Notes: a model not told the origin generated them from the sequence alone. A DNA stretch of 64,000 bases from Anabaena catenula FACHB-362 (GCF_014698735.1 NZ_JACJTQ010000008.1:62001-126000); one strand, 5' to 3'; positions 29,768 to 39,157 are shown, counted from the first letter of the stretch. Numbers and translations: made by a program.

Positions 29768-31201
29768 ATGTTAACCTTTATTAAATTGTGCCTACAGCTT
29801 TTTAATGCCAGACTATCACGGTACATTGTTACCTGGGTATTTACCAGCATTGTAGTGATTGAACTAGCAATTCTGGTACCTTCTTATTTTCGGCGGGAAG
29901 ATGAGCTATTATCCAAGCTGGAGAATGTTTCCGATGAAGTTTTTGCTTCCCTTGTTTACAAAATACAGCAAGGTGCAGATGCTTCAGAAATTCTGAGCAT
30001 TACAGCTAACAAACTCAAACCTGGATCTGTGATTCTAGGTGGAGCAATTTACCAAGCTAATGGGAAATTGGTGGGAACATTTGGGGAAAAACCCTACATT
30101 TCTGCTACTAATTTGGGGAAGGCCAAGGTTTTTCGGTTTCGGAGTGCGGATAGAAAGCGCTATGATGTGGCTTGGTCTGCCCAAATGTTAGCTGGGAAGT
30201 ATATCCTGATTGTGCGTCATGATTCTTCCTCTGTACAAACAGAATTGTATGCCTTTTCAATCAGGGTGGCCGGACTGGTTTTAATCATTTCGATTTTTGT
30301 TACCCTGACTACGATGCTGACTTTGGGCGTAGTGGTGATTAGGCCGATTTTGTTGCTGCGAGATGATTTGGTAGCTGCGGGGGAAGCGATTAGTGAAGAT
30401 GGAGATGATCCGCTTTTTTCTACGTTGTCTGTTAAACGTCGGGATGAGATGGGTGAGGTGATAGAGGCATTTAGCCAAATGTTTCAAAGAGTCAGAGCGG
30501 AAATTAGCACTCGTCATCTGATGGAAACTTCTCTACGGGATGAACAGGAAAAATCAGAACGGTTGCTGCTAAATATTTTACCTGCGGAGATTACCCAACA
30601 GTTAAAACAGAATCAAAGTGCGATGCCTGCGGCGAGCGTAGCTATCGCTCAACGATTTGATGAAGTCACTATTCTCTTTGCAGATATTGTCAATTTTACT
30701 GGGTTAGCAGCGCACATTACACCTATAGAACTTGTCAACTCTCTCAATGAGATTTTTTCTAGCTTTGATAGATTGGCAGAATTTCATGGTTTAGAGAAAA
30801 TCAAGACAATTGGTGATGCTTACATGGTAGTTGGTGGTTTACCCACACCCCGCGCTGATCATGCCTTAGCGGTTGCTCAAATGGCACTCGATATGCAACA
30901 GGCAATTACTCAAATTCAAACAGTAACAGGTGAATCTTTTCAATTACGAATTGGCATTAATACTGGTTCTGTAGTTGCTGGGGTGATTGGTTTAAAAAAG
31001 TTTAGTTATGATTTGTGGGGTGATGCAGTTAATCTAGCTAGTCGGATGGAATCTCATGGCATTGTCGGCAAAATTCAATTATCAGAAACGACTTATTTAC
31101 ATATCAAAGATGATTATAAATTAGAAAAACGGGGATTAATTCAGGTAAAAGGTAGAGGTGAAGTCACTACTTATCTGCTAATTAGCAGAAATAATTCGTA
31201 A
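29768..31201 (+). CDS. Class III adenylate cyclase with HAMP domain
   Basis: The start at 29768 is chosen because AAGGAGA lies seven bases before it; a longer frame begins at 29735. The 477-residue protein has TM1 (about 20-40), an extracytoplasmic sensor of about 120 residues, TM2 (about 170-195), HAMP, and a cyclase domain with VTILFADIVNFTG (metal-binding Asp), EKIKTIGDAYM (Lys for adenine) and YDLWGDAVNLASRME (Asp for adenine, then the Asn and Arg of the active site). These residues indicate ATP rather than GTP. It makes cAMP in response to an external signal. The linker before the catalytic core contains a dispersed repeat that codes for AMPAASVAIA (30622-30649). Confidence 0.93.
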   Translation: MLTFIKLCLQLFNARLSRYIVTWVFTSIVVIELAILVPSYFRREDELLSKLENVSDEVFASLVYKIQQGADASEILSITANKLKPGSVILGGAIYQANGKLVGTFGEKPYISATNLGKAKVFRFRSADRKRYDVAWSAQMLAGKYILIVRHDSSSVQTELYAFSIRVAGLVLIISIFVTLTTMLTLGVVVIRPILLLRDDLVAAGEAISEDGDDPLFSTLSVKRRDEMGEVIEAFSQMFQRVRAEISTRHLMETSLRDEQEKSERLLLNILPAEITQQLKQNQSAMPAASVAIAQRFDEVTILFADIVNFTGLAAHITPIELVNSLNEIFSSFDRLAEFHGLEKIKTIGDAYMVVGGLPTPRADHALAVAQMALDMQQAITQIQTVTGESFQLRIGINTGSVVAGVIGLKKFSYDLWGDAVNLASRMESHGIVGKIQLSETTYLHIKDDYKLEKRGLIQVKGRGEVTTYLLISRNNS

Positions 31202-31202
31202 A

Positions 31203-31242
31203 CAGGTGACAGGTGACAGGTGACAGGTGACAGGTGACAGGT
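31203..31242. repeat. Heptamer array (CAGGTGA)n, 5-6 copies
   Basis: The repeats start two bases after the stop of the cyclase gene and fill the gap to the convergent SLH gene, together with CCCCGCGTC-type strings. The same heptamer recurs at 48694-48746. Confidence 0.9.
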
Positions 31243-31317
31243 AATTCTTAATTTTCCCCGTATCCCCGCGTCCCGACTTCTCTGCGTCCCCGCGTCACCG
31301 CGTCAGCCATTAGGATA

Positions 31318-33345
31318 TTAAGTCACAGTAATCACCAAACCCGCACTCTCATTTCCTAATCTATCCACTGCACATACTGCATAGGTTCCGGGTTGTACAG
31401 TAGCAAAGGTAGTCCCAGCGGATAAAATGCGCTGAATTGTCCAATTATTTGCAGTTTGGCGATAAAGTGTCCAAGAACGCACAGGTTGATTATCAGTTGG
31501 TTGCCAATTTAATTTACCATTTTCAAATTTGAGATTTTTTGGGGGTGGTGGTGGTGTGGTGTTTTGCCATGACATACTGGGAACTAAGGCAGGTAGGGGA
31601 TAATAAGACTTAAATTGGTCAGCTATGCCTTGACGATTGTCTTTGATAGAACTCATACTAAAAAAGATATTTCCCAAAGAAAGTTTTCCTGCTAGGTTGC
31701 GAGAAATCAGAATTTGCTTTTGTATTTCTTCATTTTTCCAAACTTTACCGTCCAGTTGCCCAATATTGTTCCCAGCGTAAATATGTCGTTGTTTGGTATT
31801 AGTTTCTGTCCACCATTTTAGTAAGACTTCATAACTTTGTTGTGTTTGGTCAGTACGCCAATAAAGTTGGGGGGCTAAATAATCTATCCAACCTTCTTGT
31901 AACCATTTTTTGGAATCAGCATAAAGGACATTATAGGGATCTAAACCAACAATACCTGCTGGTTGTCCGGGGCGATAAATGCCAAAGGGACTAATACCAA
32001 ATTTAACGTGAGATTTAGTTTTTTTAATTCCCTGAGATAAACGCAACACCATCTGATTTACGTTTTCCCGTCGCCAATTTTCTAGGCTGAGTGTGCCACC
32101 ATTTGATTTATAAGCTGCGTAGGTTTTGCTATCAGGAAAAGATTGACCAGATATGGGATAAGGATAGAAATAGTCATCTAGATGAATGGCATCTAAATCG
32201 TAGCGGCTGACAACATCTATAATTACATTGTAGGCTCGATCTTGAACTATTTTTGCGCCTGGGTCCATCCATAATTGATTACCCCATTGGTAAACAACTT
32301 CAGGATTTGTGACTGCTATGTGGGGACGGACATTAGAACCACTTTTGATAGTAGTTTTGGCGCGGTAGGGGTTGAACCAAGCATGAAGTTCAATATTGCG
32401 TTTATGACATTCTGCGATCGCAAACTCCAAAGGATCATAAAATGGTTCTGGTGCTTTCCCCTGAGTCCCTGTAATCCATGCACTCCAAGGTTCTAACTGG
32501 GAAGAGTATAAAGCATCTCCCTCTGGTCGTACCTGCAAAACTAGGGCGTTAAAATTAAGAGATTGTAATTGTTTAATAATTTCCAGCAGTTCGGCTTTCT
32601 GCTGTTCCACAGGAAGTCCCGCTTTGGAAGGCCAATCACTATTCCACACAGTTGTCACCCAAGCACCCCGAAACTCTCGGCGATGATTTACCCTAATTGT
32701 ATTGGTGGGTGTAGTTGGTGGATTTGTGGGGACAAGAGGCGGAACGACAATATAGTCAGAGGCGATTTTTTCCGCTTTCCCCAGATACACTAAAGCTTGA
32801 TATACCATCACCGCTACCTCAGCACGAGTAGCAGCCATTTGCGGGTTGAGTATTTTAATATTGGGGTAATTAGCCACCCAACCTACACGAGTTGCGATCG
32901 CAATCTGATTGATAGCATAACTAGAAATGACTGCCGCATCTTGATAAATTTGTGGTAACTTACTCACTAAGTCAGGTGCTACCTGAGCAGCAATCTCTAA
33001 CCCGTTGACCATAGAGACTAAGACATCACCCCTAGAAATAGTATCATTGGGGCGGAAAGTCTGATCAGGGTAGCCCACAAGAAATCCAGTTTCATAAACT
33101 TTTTTAATGGCATTTTTTGCCCAATATGTCTCATCGACATCTTTAAAAGATATATATTCCCGTTTTTTAGTGGGCGTAAATACAGAACCGATGATAGCAG
33201 CAAACTCACCACGAGTAACAGGATTATCAGGTCGAAAAGTCCCATTACTATATCCATTGACAATGCGACGCTGAACTAAAGCCTGAACGAACAAACGCGC
33301 CCAATGATTTTGAATATCGGAGAATGACGTAGTAGTAGATACCAT
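31318..33345 (-). CDS. SLH-domain protein with GHL10-type glycosidase-like domain
   Basis: Three SLH domains (about residues 5-50, 65-110 and 130-180) read FSDIQNHWARLFVQALVQRRIVNGY..FRPDNPVTRGEFA and similar. They are followed by a PF02638 (GHL10) domain from about 220: FRGAWVTTVWNSDWP, LQVRPEGDALY, WFNPYRA, DAIHLDDYFYPYP, then an FN3-like C-terminus. The SLH part should bind wall polysaccharide; the GHL10 part has a TIM-barrel fold with an assumed glycoside hydrolase activity. I chose the ATG at 33345; a TTG at 33393 would add 16 residues. Neither start gives a recognisable signal peptide, which is odd for a wall protein. Confidence 0.9.
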   Translation of the reverse strand: MVSTTTSFSDIQNHWARLFVQALVQRRIVNGYSNGTFRPDNPVTRGEFAAIIGSVFTPTKKREYISFKDVDETYWAKNAIKKVYETGFLVGYPDQTFRPNDTISRGDVLVSMVNGLEIAAQVAPDLVSKLPQIYQDAAVISSYAINQIAIATRVGWVANYPNIKILNPQMAATRAEVAVMVYQALVYLGKAEKIASDYIVVPPLVPTNPPTTPTNTIRVNHRREFRGAWVTTVWNSDWPSKAGLPVEQQKAELLEIIKQLQSLNFNALVLQVRPEGDALYSSQLEPWSAWITGTQGKAPEPFYDPLEFAIAECHKRNIELHAWFNPYRAKTTIKSGSNVRPHIAVTNPEVVYQWGNQLWMDPGAKIVQDRAYNVIIDVVSRYDLDAIHLDDYFYPYPISGQSFPDSKTYAAYKSNGGTLSLENWRRENVNQMVLRLSQGIKKTKSHVKFGISPFGIYRPGQPAGIVGLDPYNVLYADSKKWLQEGWIDYLAPQLYWRTDQTQQSYEVLLKWWTETNTKQRHIYAGNNIGQLDGKVWKNEEIQKQILISRNLAGKLSLGNIFFSMSSIKDNRQGIADQFKSYYPLPALVPSMSWQNTTPPPPPKNLKFENGKLNWQPTDNQPVRSWTLYRQTANNWTIQRILSAGTTFATVQPGTYAVCAVDRLGNESAGLVITVT

Positions 33346-33410
33346 AGGATATTTTGAAAGTGATTGAGATTTTACAATTAATGAAGATTCCAACTAACCA
33401 AAAGTCTTTC

Positions 33411-33676
33411 TTAAATAAAATTAGTAGGAATTGAATAATCCCGCATAAGTAATCCCGTGGCTTTGATAGGATCAAAACCTTCGGGAAACAAAGTTTTATG
33501 ATTATATTGTACCCGAATTAAATTTGCACCTTCAAGATTTGCCCCCCGCAGATTTGCATCTTGTAAATTTGCTTCTCGCAGACGCGCATTTTCTAAATTT
33601 GCTTGCAGAAGAATAGTACCACTCAAATGGGTTCTGAGCGATGTAATAACTCCTCCGCACTCTTAACCTTAACCAT
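33411..33676 (-). pseudogene. Pentapeptide-repeat gene broken by a frameshift or deletion
   Basis: From ATG 33676 the frame reads MVKVKSAEELLHRSEPI and stops at 33623. This is the usual start of small pentapeptide proteins (family form M.AEELL.RY..GERDF). In another frame, from about 33626, the repeats continue as LSGTILLQANLENARLREANL and GANLEGANL to a stop at 33411. The two halves overlap at the junction and the link segment is missing, so a small deletion changed the frame. The second half lacks an ATG. Confidence 0.7.
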
Positions 33677-33756
33677 CTTACGATTCCAGATATTAAACTA
33701 AACTACAAAAACTCCCTCTGTGTACCTCTGCGCTAACCTCAGCGTACCTCTGCGTT

Positions 33757-35154
33757 TTATAAACCCATAACTTGACGATAACGCCCTTCCATTTGCGCTA
33801 CATTCTCCGATTGGCGTGTTGTTTCCCACTGACTGCGGTTAAATAATTCTTGCCGCAATTCATCAACATTAATAGTTGTAACTACACCATTAGCAATAAT
33901 TTGTTTACCATTTACCCAAGCACTATCCACAACATTGCTAGGACGACCCAAAACTAATAAACCAATGGGATCAGTCCGAGGTAATAATGATAAATTAGTT
34001 AAATCATAAAGAACTAAATCAGCTTGTTTGCCTACAGTAAGAGAACCAATTTTATCATCTATATTTAGTCCCTTTGCCCCACATAAAGAAGCCATTTCTA
34101 CAGCTTCACGGGGAGTAATCCAAAATTGATAATCAAAATCTGTAACATTGTGCAGAATTGAACCAATTTTAATAGCTTCTAACAAATCTTGAGAATCATT
34201 ACTAGAAGCACCATCACAACCAAAAGTTACATTTACACCAGCTTGACGATATTTTAAAATTGGGGCAATACCACTACCTAAACGCAGATTACTTAAAGGA
34301 TTATGAACGACAGTAGATTGAGTTTGGGCAAGGATATTAATATCAGCATCAGTTAACCAAACACAATGGGCTAAACTAGTACTAGCGCTCAAAAAGCCAA
34401 TTCTTTGTAAATGTTCAACCGCACTACAACCATATTTTTCTTGTGCGAGTTTTTTCTGAGCCTTAGTCTCCAGTAAATGCGAGTGACGACAAAGATTGTA
34501 ACGATTACTTAACTCAATACATCCAGTAAATAGAGCATCAGTACACAACTGAATCCCCGTTGGTGCAACTAAAATAGTTATACCCTCCTCTGGACGATGA
34601 AACAGCCTCACCGCTTCTTCAATAATTGCCAAAGTTTCCGCAGTCGAACGAAAATAAGCCTCATGAATTTGGGAAGATTCCCCTGAAGGTATCCCAGCGC
34701 TGAGAGATTCATCTTGAATTAGAGGTGCGACAAAAGCCCGAATTCCTATTTCTTGATAAGCGCTAACGGCTGTAGCAATGGTTTCTAACTCTTTTCCGGG
34801 AATTAACACCAAATGATCGACTACACTAGTTCCCCCAGAAAGTAAAGTTTCTACTGCCGTTCCCAAGGCGCTGAGATAAACCTGTTCCGTATCCAAAGGG
34901 GCAAATTCATATAGGTGTGCTAACCATAATTCTAACGGCAAAGGTGGAATTACTCCCCGTTGCCACTTTTCAGAAGAATGGGTGTGGGCGTTAACAAAAC
35001 CAGCCAACAGCAGTTTATGTTCACCGTTAATTCTTGTACCAATTACATCTAAATCAGGTGCAATGGCGGAGATGATACCATTGACAACCTGAACATCTAC
35101 AGTCGTGTAACCATCTGTAATAGGAATGACAGCATTTTTGATAGTAAAGTTCAT
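33757..35154 (-). CDS. Amidohydrolase of the cytosine/guanine deaminase-like (TRZ/ATZ) family
   Basis: The start at 35154 (MNFTIKNAVIPI) is preceded by AAGG at a fitting distance; an upstream in-frame start would add 27 residues unlike the family. Of 465 residues, the metal site is visible: NAHTHSS (HxH), RHSHLLE, LAHCVW and GCDGASSND (Asp). The final beta strands (GSLTVGKQADLVLYDL) match the composite domain of the family. It hydrolyses or deaminates an N-heterocycle or similar C-N bond. The divergent isochorismatase-fold gene starts 83 bases away, then a cupin. Together they suggest a small pathway for degrading a nitrogen-rich ring compound; the substrate is not deducible. Confidence 0.9.
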   Translation of the reverse strand: MNFTIKNAVIPITDGYTTVDVQVVNGIISAIAPDLDVIGTRINGEHKLLLAGFVNAHTHSSEKWQRGVIPPLPLELWLAHLYEFAPLDTEQVYLSALGTAVETLLSGGTSVVDHLVLIPGKELETIATAVSAYQEIGIRAFVAPLIQDESLSAGIPSGESSQIHEAYFRSTAETLAIIEEAVRLFHRPEEGITILVAPTGIQLCTDALFTGCIELSNRYNLCRHSHLLETKAQKKLAQEKYGCSAVEHLQRIGFLSASTSLAHCVWLTDADINILAQTQSTVVHNPLSNLRLGSGIAPILKYRQAGVNVTFGCDGASSNDSQDLLEAIKIGSILHNVTDFDYQFWITPREAVEMASLCGAKGLNIDDKIGSLTVGKQADLVLYDLTNLSLLPRTDPIGLLVLGRPSNVVDSAWVNGKQIIANGVVTTINVDELRQELFNRSQWETTRQSENVAQMEGRYRQVMGL

Positions 35155-35237
35155 TATTTTAACCTTGATTAAGTAATTGAACGGACAACAGATTTTCAAG
35201 TTACAACGTAAACAATGATAATTAAGTGTTGGCATTT
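35155..35237. promoter_or_regulatory. Divergent promoter between amidohydrolase and isochorismatase-fold genes
   Basis: The 83-base gap between the two start codons must hold both promoters, which suggests joint regulation of the two hydrolases. It is AT-rich. I see no certain operator. Confidence 0.45.
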
Positions 35238-36020
35238 ATGAATTTACCCGTTCGGACTTTAGGAGTTGCACCAAATGCTTGGAATGTGAATCAAGATTTT
35301 GCAGATATTACTCGTCCGCAAAAAAACCCACAATCCGTGATTTTATCCACAGAAACTAAAACCCTACGCCTTGATTTGGCAAAAACCGCCATTATCATTA
35401 TTGATATGCAAAACGACTTTTGTCATCCTGATGGTTGGTTGGCGCATATCGGCGTAGATGTTACCCCAGCCCGTCAACCCATCGAACCGTTACAAAAATT
35501 ATTACCACAACTACGGGCGGCTGACGTGCCTATAATTTGGCTAAATTGGGGAAATCGTCCTGATTTACTGAATATTAGTTCAGCTTTACTCCATGTCTAT
35601 AATCCCACAGGTGATGGTGTAGGATTAGGTCATCCACTCCCCAGCAACAGTGCTAAAGTACTTGAAGCAGGTAGTTGGGCAGCAGCAGTAGTAGACGAAC
35701 TCGAACAGCAACCAGATGATATTCGCGTTGATAAATATCGAATGAGTGGCTTTTGGGATACGCCCTTAGATAGTATTCTGCGGAACTTAGGAATAACGAC
35801 AATATTATTTGCCGGTGTCAACGCTGACCAATGTGTTTTAACAACATTATGTGATGCCAACTTCTTAGGATATGACTGCATCTTAGTCAGAGACTGCACC
35901 GCCACAACTTCCCCTGAATATTGTTGGTTAGCTACATTATATAATGTCAAACAATGCTTCGGTTTTGTGACAGATTCAACAGCAATTTCTACAACTTTGA
36001 ATAACACCAGTTCTCAATAG
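35238..36020 (+). CDS. Isochorismatase-fold cysteine hydrolase
   Basis: From the ATG at 35238 (a GTG at 35226 is possible) the protein has 260 residues. The catalytic triad is present: Asp56 in IIIIDMQNDF, Lys166 in DKYRMSGF and Cys199 in AGVNADQCVLTT. The family includes nicotinamidase, ureidoacrylate amidohydrolase (RutB), biuret hydrolase and N-carbamoylsarcosine amidase. RutB-like or biuret-like activity fits the divergent amidohydrolase, but is inference. A 20-residue N-terminal arm (RTLGVAPNAWNVN) is longer than in nicotinamidases and is common in RutB-like members. The cupin gene follows 81 bases downstream. Confidence 0.9.
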   Translation: MNLPVRTLGVAPNAWNVNQDFADITRPQKNPQSVILSTETKTLRLDLAKTAIIIIDMQNDFCHPDGWLAHIGVDVTPARQPIEPLQKLLPQLRAADVPIIWLNWGNRPDLLNISSALLHVYNPTGDGVGLGHPLPSNSAKVLEAGSWAAAVVDELEQQPDDIRVDKYRMSGFWDTPLDSILRNLGITTILFAGVNADQCVLTTLCDANFLGYDCILVRDCTATTSPEYCWLATLYNVKQCFGFVTDSTAISTTLNNTSSQ

Positions 36021-36063
36021 AAAATAGAGACTGGGGAATGGGGACAAGTTTTCACCCATAACA

Positions 36064-36092
36064 AAATCTAAAATCTAAAATCTAAAATCCAA
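36064..36092. repeat. Heptamer run (ATCTAAA)n, about 4 copies
   Basis: Four near-identical heptamers lie between the hydrolase and the cupin gene, ten bases before the cupin start, in a place where the ribosome-binding site would be expected. Confidence 0.8.
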
Positions 36093-36101
36093 AATAGAAA
36101 T

Positions 36102-36557
36102 ATGCAAGCTACTCGTTGTGTAATTCCGGTTATTAAATCTCCCCAAGATTACCAAGCATACCGCATCAGCCCCCGTGATTCTAATCGATTAGCAATTATC
36201 TTTGATTCCACAATTGCTAATACTTCTTTGACTTGTTGTGTAGAAATATTTGATGTCGGTGGACAAACCCCGCCAAATCGTCATCAATGGGCATTGGAAA
36301 TGTTTTTTATTCTCAAAGGAGAAGGAGTTGCTATTTGTGATGGAAAAACAGTAGCAATCAAAGCTGGAGATAGTTTATTAGTACCGCCTACAGGCACTCA
36401 TTTGATTAAAAATACAGGTGATAATCGTCTTTATACACTGACGATTATGGTTCCCAATGAGGATTTTTCAGAACTAATTCGCAGTGGCATTCCTGTAGAA
36501 TTAGATGCAGAAGATATGGCTGTTTTGGGGAGAGTAGATCCTTTTAAATTCGTCTGA
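36102..36557 (+). CDS. Cupin-domain protein
   Basis: The 151-residue protein is a single cupin: motif 1 reads PPNRHQWALEMFFILKGEG (metal ligands His and Glu), motif 2 reads GDSLLVPPTGTHLIKN with the last His. The N-terminal 35 residues include RCVIPVIKSPQDYQAYRISP. Cupins of this size are dioxygenases, isomerases or ligand sensors. It lies 81 bases after the hydrolase in the same direction, so co-transcription is likely and it may act in the same pathway. No export signal. Confidence 0.88.
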   Translation: MQATRCVIPVIKSPQDYQAYRISPRDSNRLAIIFDSTIANTSLTCCVEIFDVGGQTPPNRHQWALEMFFILKGEGVAICDGKTVAIKAGDSLLVPPTGTHLIKNTGDNRLYTLTIMVPNEDFSELIRSGIPVELDAEDMAVLGRVDPFKFV

Positions 36558-36877
36558 ATCTAAAAACCTCATGATTTGGTAGGGTGGGCATTGCCCACCA
36601 ACCCTCATTGAGAAAGTACAAGACGTGAATAAGTACATACATCAAATAGGATTCTATCTCTGTGATGCAGTGAGGATGAAAAATTAACATTCCACACTTC
36701 TGGTCAAATATTATACGGAAGAAGCTGTTAAGCTAGTGAAATATGTAACTAAAGGCAATGAGTTTATAGTCAGTATTGCCAACTTTGGGGAAACAACCCT
36801 AAAGACAGATTGACTATGACGCGATCGCTATTAAAATAACTAAAATTTAGTAAATGATTAATTAGGAATACATTCCC
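36558..36877. terminator. Intergenic region with perfect 17-bp palindrome at 36583-36599
   Basis: GGTGGGCATTGCCCACC is a perfect 8-bp stem around one base and ends 42 bases after the cupin stop. It lacks a T-run, so it may be a dispersed palindromic repeat that also stops transcription. The rest of this 320-base spacer holds a HIP1 site near 36821 and no gene. Confidence 0.55.
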
Positions 36878-37297
36878 ATGAGCCAAAAACCCAACAAAGT
36901 TTTGAAACAATCAGGAGTTATTCCATATCGTGTCAAAGATGGAAAAGTCGAAATTTTATTGATTACCACTCGTAAAAGTCAAAGCTGGGTAATTCCTAAA
37001 GGGGGAGTTTGCAAGGGAATGAGTCCTTACGATTCAGCGGCCAAAGAAGCGTGGGAGGAAGCAGGAGTGGTTGGTCAGGTGAATAATGAGAAAATCGGTG
37101 CTTATAAATATCGTAAAGGTGGTAATATCTATCAAGTAAATTTATTTTTGTTACCCGTAGATACAGTCTTAGAAGATTGGCCAGAGGCCATGCATAGAGA
37201 ACGGCTGTGGTTAGATATTAACCAAGCTTCCAGATTAGTAAAGAAAACTTCTCTCAAAAGAATCCTCAAGACTTCACAAGACCAAGTGAAAATTTAA
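36878..37297 (+). CDS. Nudix hydrolase (diphosphoinositol-polyphosphate-phosphohydrolase-like)
   Basis: The 139-residue protein is a lone Nudix domain. The Nudix box is at about 48-70: GGVCKGMSPYDSAAKEAWEEAG. The first Glu of the consensus is replaced by Met and the Arg by Lys, while the metal-binding EE is kept. Neighbouring WVIPKGG and FLLPVDTVLEDWPE match the DIPP-like branch, which cleaves diadenosine polyphosphates and inositol pyrophosphates. Cytoplasmic. It is followed by a good terminator. Confidence 0.9.
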   Translation: MSQKPNKVLKQSGVIPYRVKDGKVEILLITTRKSQSWVIPKGGVCKGMSPYDSAAKEAWEEAGVVGQVNNEKIGAYKYRKGGNIYQVNLFLLPVDTVLEDWPEAMHRERLWLDINQASRLVKKTSLKRILKTSQDQVKI

Positions 37298-37340
37298 TCC
37301 TTGTTTCTTGTATATAAATTAGCAATATTTAAATAAAATC

Positions 37341-37363
37341 GCCCCACTTTTTCCGGGGCTTTT
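37341..37363 (+). terminator. Rho-independent terminator after the Nudix gene
   Basis: GCCCC (37341-37345) pairs with GGGGC (37355-37359), with possible extension into the loop, and is followed by TTTT. It lies 44 bases after the stop. Confidence 0.75.
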
Positions 37364-37588
37364 GTTGTTTTTGTTACGGTTAATTTAGTGTTAATTGGCA
37401 AACTGTTAAGTAATTTTAACTTTTTATCACTCGGTCATGTTAATAAAATAACATTATCGTCCATGTCTTTTACAATATAAATATCATCTATATTGTCTGA
37501 ATATGGTTCAATTTATCCCAGTACAAAAATTCAACAAGATATACCCACCTATGATGTGTGTGATAAATGCACTTTGTCCAAACGAGAA

Positions 37589-37692
<104 letters not shown>

Positions 37693-37845
37693 GTTGACTA
37701 AAAAAGCCTTTATTCTCCTGAACCGCAGGTCTGCGTAGCGTCTTCTGTATTCTCTATCCTGAATACTTACGAGAAAATGAACTTGATCAAGTTCTGAAAA
37801 TCTTACAAAAACTAGGTTAAATTTTGACTTCACTTTGAATTAACT

Positions 37846-39015
37846 ATGTCCAGTCGTCCTATCTATTTCGATTGTCACGCTACCACACCCGTTGATGAAA
37901 GGGTACTAGCCACAATGATTCCCTATTTTACCGAAAAGTTTGGTAACGCAGCTAGTATTAGTCATGTTTATGGTTGGGAATCAGACGCTGCTGTTCAACA
38001 AACACGGGGAATTTTAGCAAATGCAATTAATGCTAACCCGGAAGAAATTGTTTTTACGAGTGGTGCAACAGAAGCTAATAATTTAGCTATCAAAGGTGTA
38101 GCAGAAGCTTATTTCCAAAAAGGTCAACATATTGTGACTGTGGCAACGGAACATAAAGCAGTTTTAGATCCTTGTGAATATTTAAAAAGCCTCGGTTTTG
38201 GTCTGACAGTTTTACCTGTGCAAAAAGATGGATTAATTGATTTAAATCAGTTAGAAAAAGCTTTGCGGCATGATACAATTTTAGTATCTGTGATGGCGGC
38301 AAATAATGAAATTGGGGTTTTACAACCTTTAGCAGAAATTGGCAAAATGTGCCGTCAACGTCAAATTGTTTTTCATACAGATGCAGCCCAAGCAATTGGG
38401 AAAATTCCCTTAGATGTGGAAGAGATGAACATTGATTTAATGTCTCTCACAGCCCATAAAGTATATGGACCAAAGGGTATAGGTGCTTTATATGTTCGCA
38501 GACGCAACCCTAGAGTTAAACTTGCTTCCCAACAACATGGGGGAGGACATGAACGGGGTATGCGTTCTGGTACGTTATATACACCGCAAATTGTTGGTTT
38601 TGGTAAAGCCGTAGAAATTGCTTTAGCAGAACAAGAAACAGAAAATCAGCGATTGAGAGAATTAAGATCAAGATTGTGGAAACAGTTATCTACTGTGGAG
38701 GGAATTCATTTAAATGGACATCCTGAAAAAAGATTAGCAGGAAATTTGAATATTAGTATTGAGGGTGTAGATGGTGCTGCACTTTCTCTAGGCTTACAAC
38801 CAATTATGGCAGTTTCTTCTGGTTCTGCTTGTTCTTCAAATAATGTTGCACCTTCCTATGTGTTGACAGCGTTAGGAAATTCGGAAAAGTTAGCATATGC
38901 TTCGGTACGGTTTGGGATTGGTAGATTTAATACTGCTGAGGAAATCGACACCGTTGCAGAACATTTGATTTCTACTGTGAAAAGTTTAAGAAGTTCCTCA
39001 GTAGTTAGTTGTTAG
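37846..39015 (+). CDS. Cysteine desulfurase (NifS/IscS type)
   Basis: The 389-residue PLP enzyme takes sulfur from cysteine for Fe-S clusters or thio-modification. It begins IYFDCHATTPVDERV, with Cys where most relatives have Asn or Asp-N. PLP Lys205 lies in TAHKVYGPKG; His103 in ATEHKAV; catalytic Cys329 in SSGSACSSNN within a long class I loop. Length is normal for IscS. There is no iscU or nif gene next to it; the CnfU-type scaffold is 11 kb away. A terminator follows 10 bases after the stop. Confidence 0.94.
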   Translation: MSSRPIYFDCHATTPVDERVLATMIPYFTEKFGNAASISHVYGWESDAAVQQTRGILANAINANPEEIVFTSGATEANNLAIKGVAEAYFQKGQHIVTVATEHKAVLDPCEYLKSLGFGLTVLPVQKDGLIDLNQLEKALRHDTILVSVMAANNEIGVLQPLAEIGKMCRQRQIVFHTDAAQAIGKIPLDVEEMNIDLMSLTAHKVYGPKGIGALYVRRRNPRVKLASQQHGGGHERGMRSGTLYTPQIVGFGKAVEIALAEQETENQRLRELRSRLWKQLSTVEGIHLNGHPEKRLAGNLNISIEGVDGAALSLGLQPIMAVSSGSACSSNNVAPSYVLTALGNSEKLAYASVRFGIGRFNTAEEIDTVAEHLISTVKSLRSSSVVSC

Positions 39016-39024
39016 TAAATTTGC

Positions 39025-39057
39025 AACCCCGATTTCTTGAATAGATAGGGGTTTTTT
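39025..39057 (+). terminator. Terminator after the cysteine desulfurase gene
   Basis: AACCCC (39025-39030) pairs with GGGGTT (39048-39053) followed by TTTT. Confidence 0.7.
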
Positions 39058-39157
39058 AATAAAAATTTTAACGGACTTTTTATTATTAGCCTTATAATTC
39101 ATTTCCATGTTGGCTATATTACTGTTAGCATAGATGTAAACGCCAGCCATAATAACT

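Noticed and set aside
35630-36007. Minus-strand frame opposite the isochorismatase-fold gene
   Set aside because: The plus strand has an intact catalytic triad; the opposite frame is without features.
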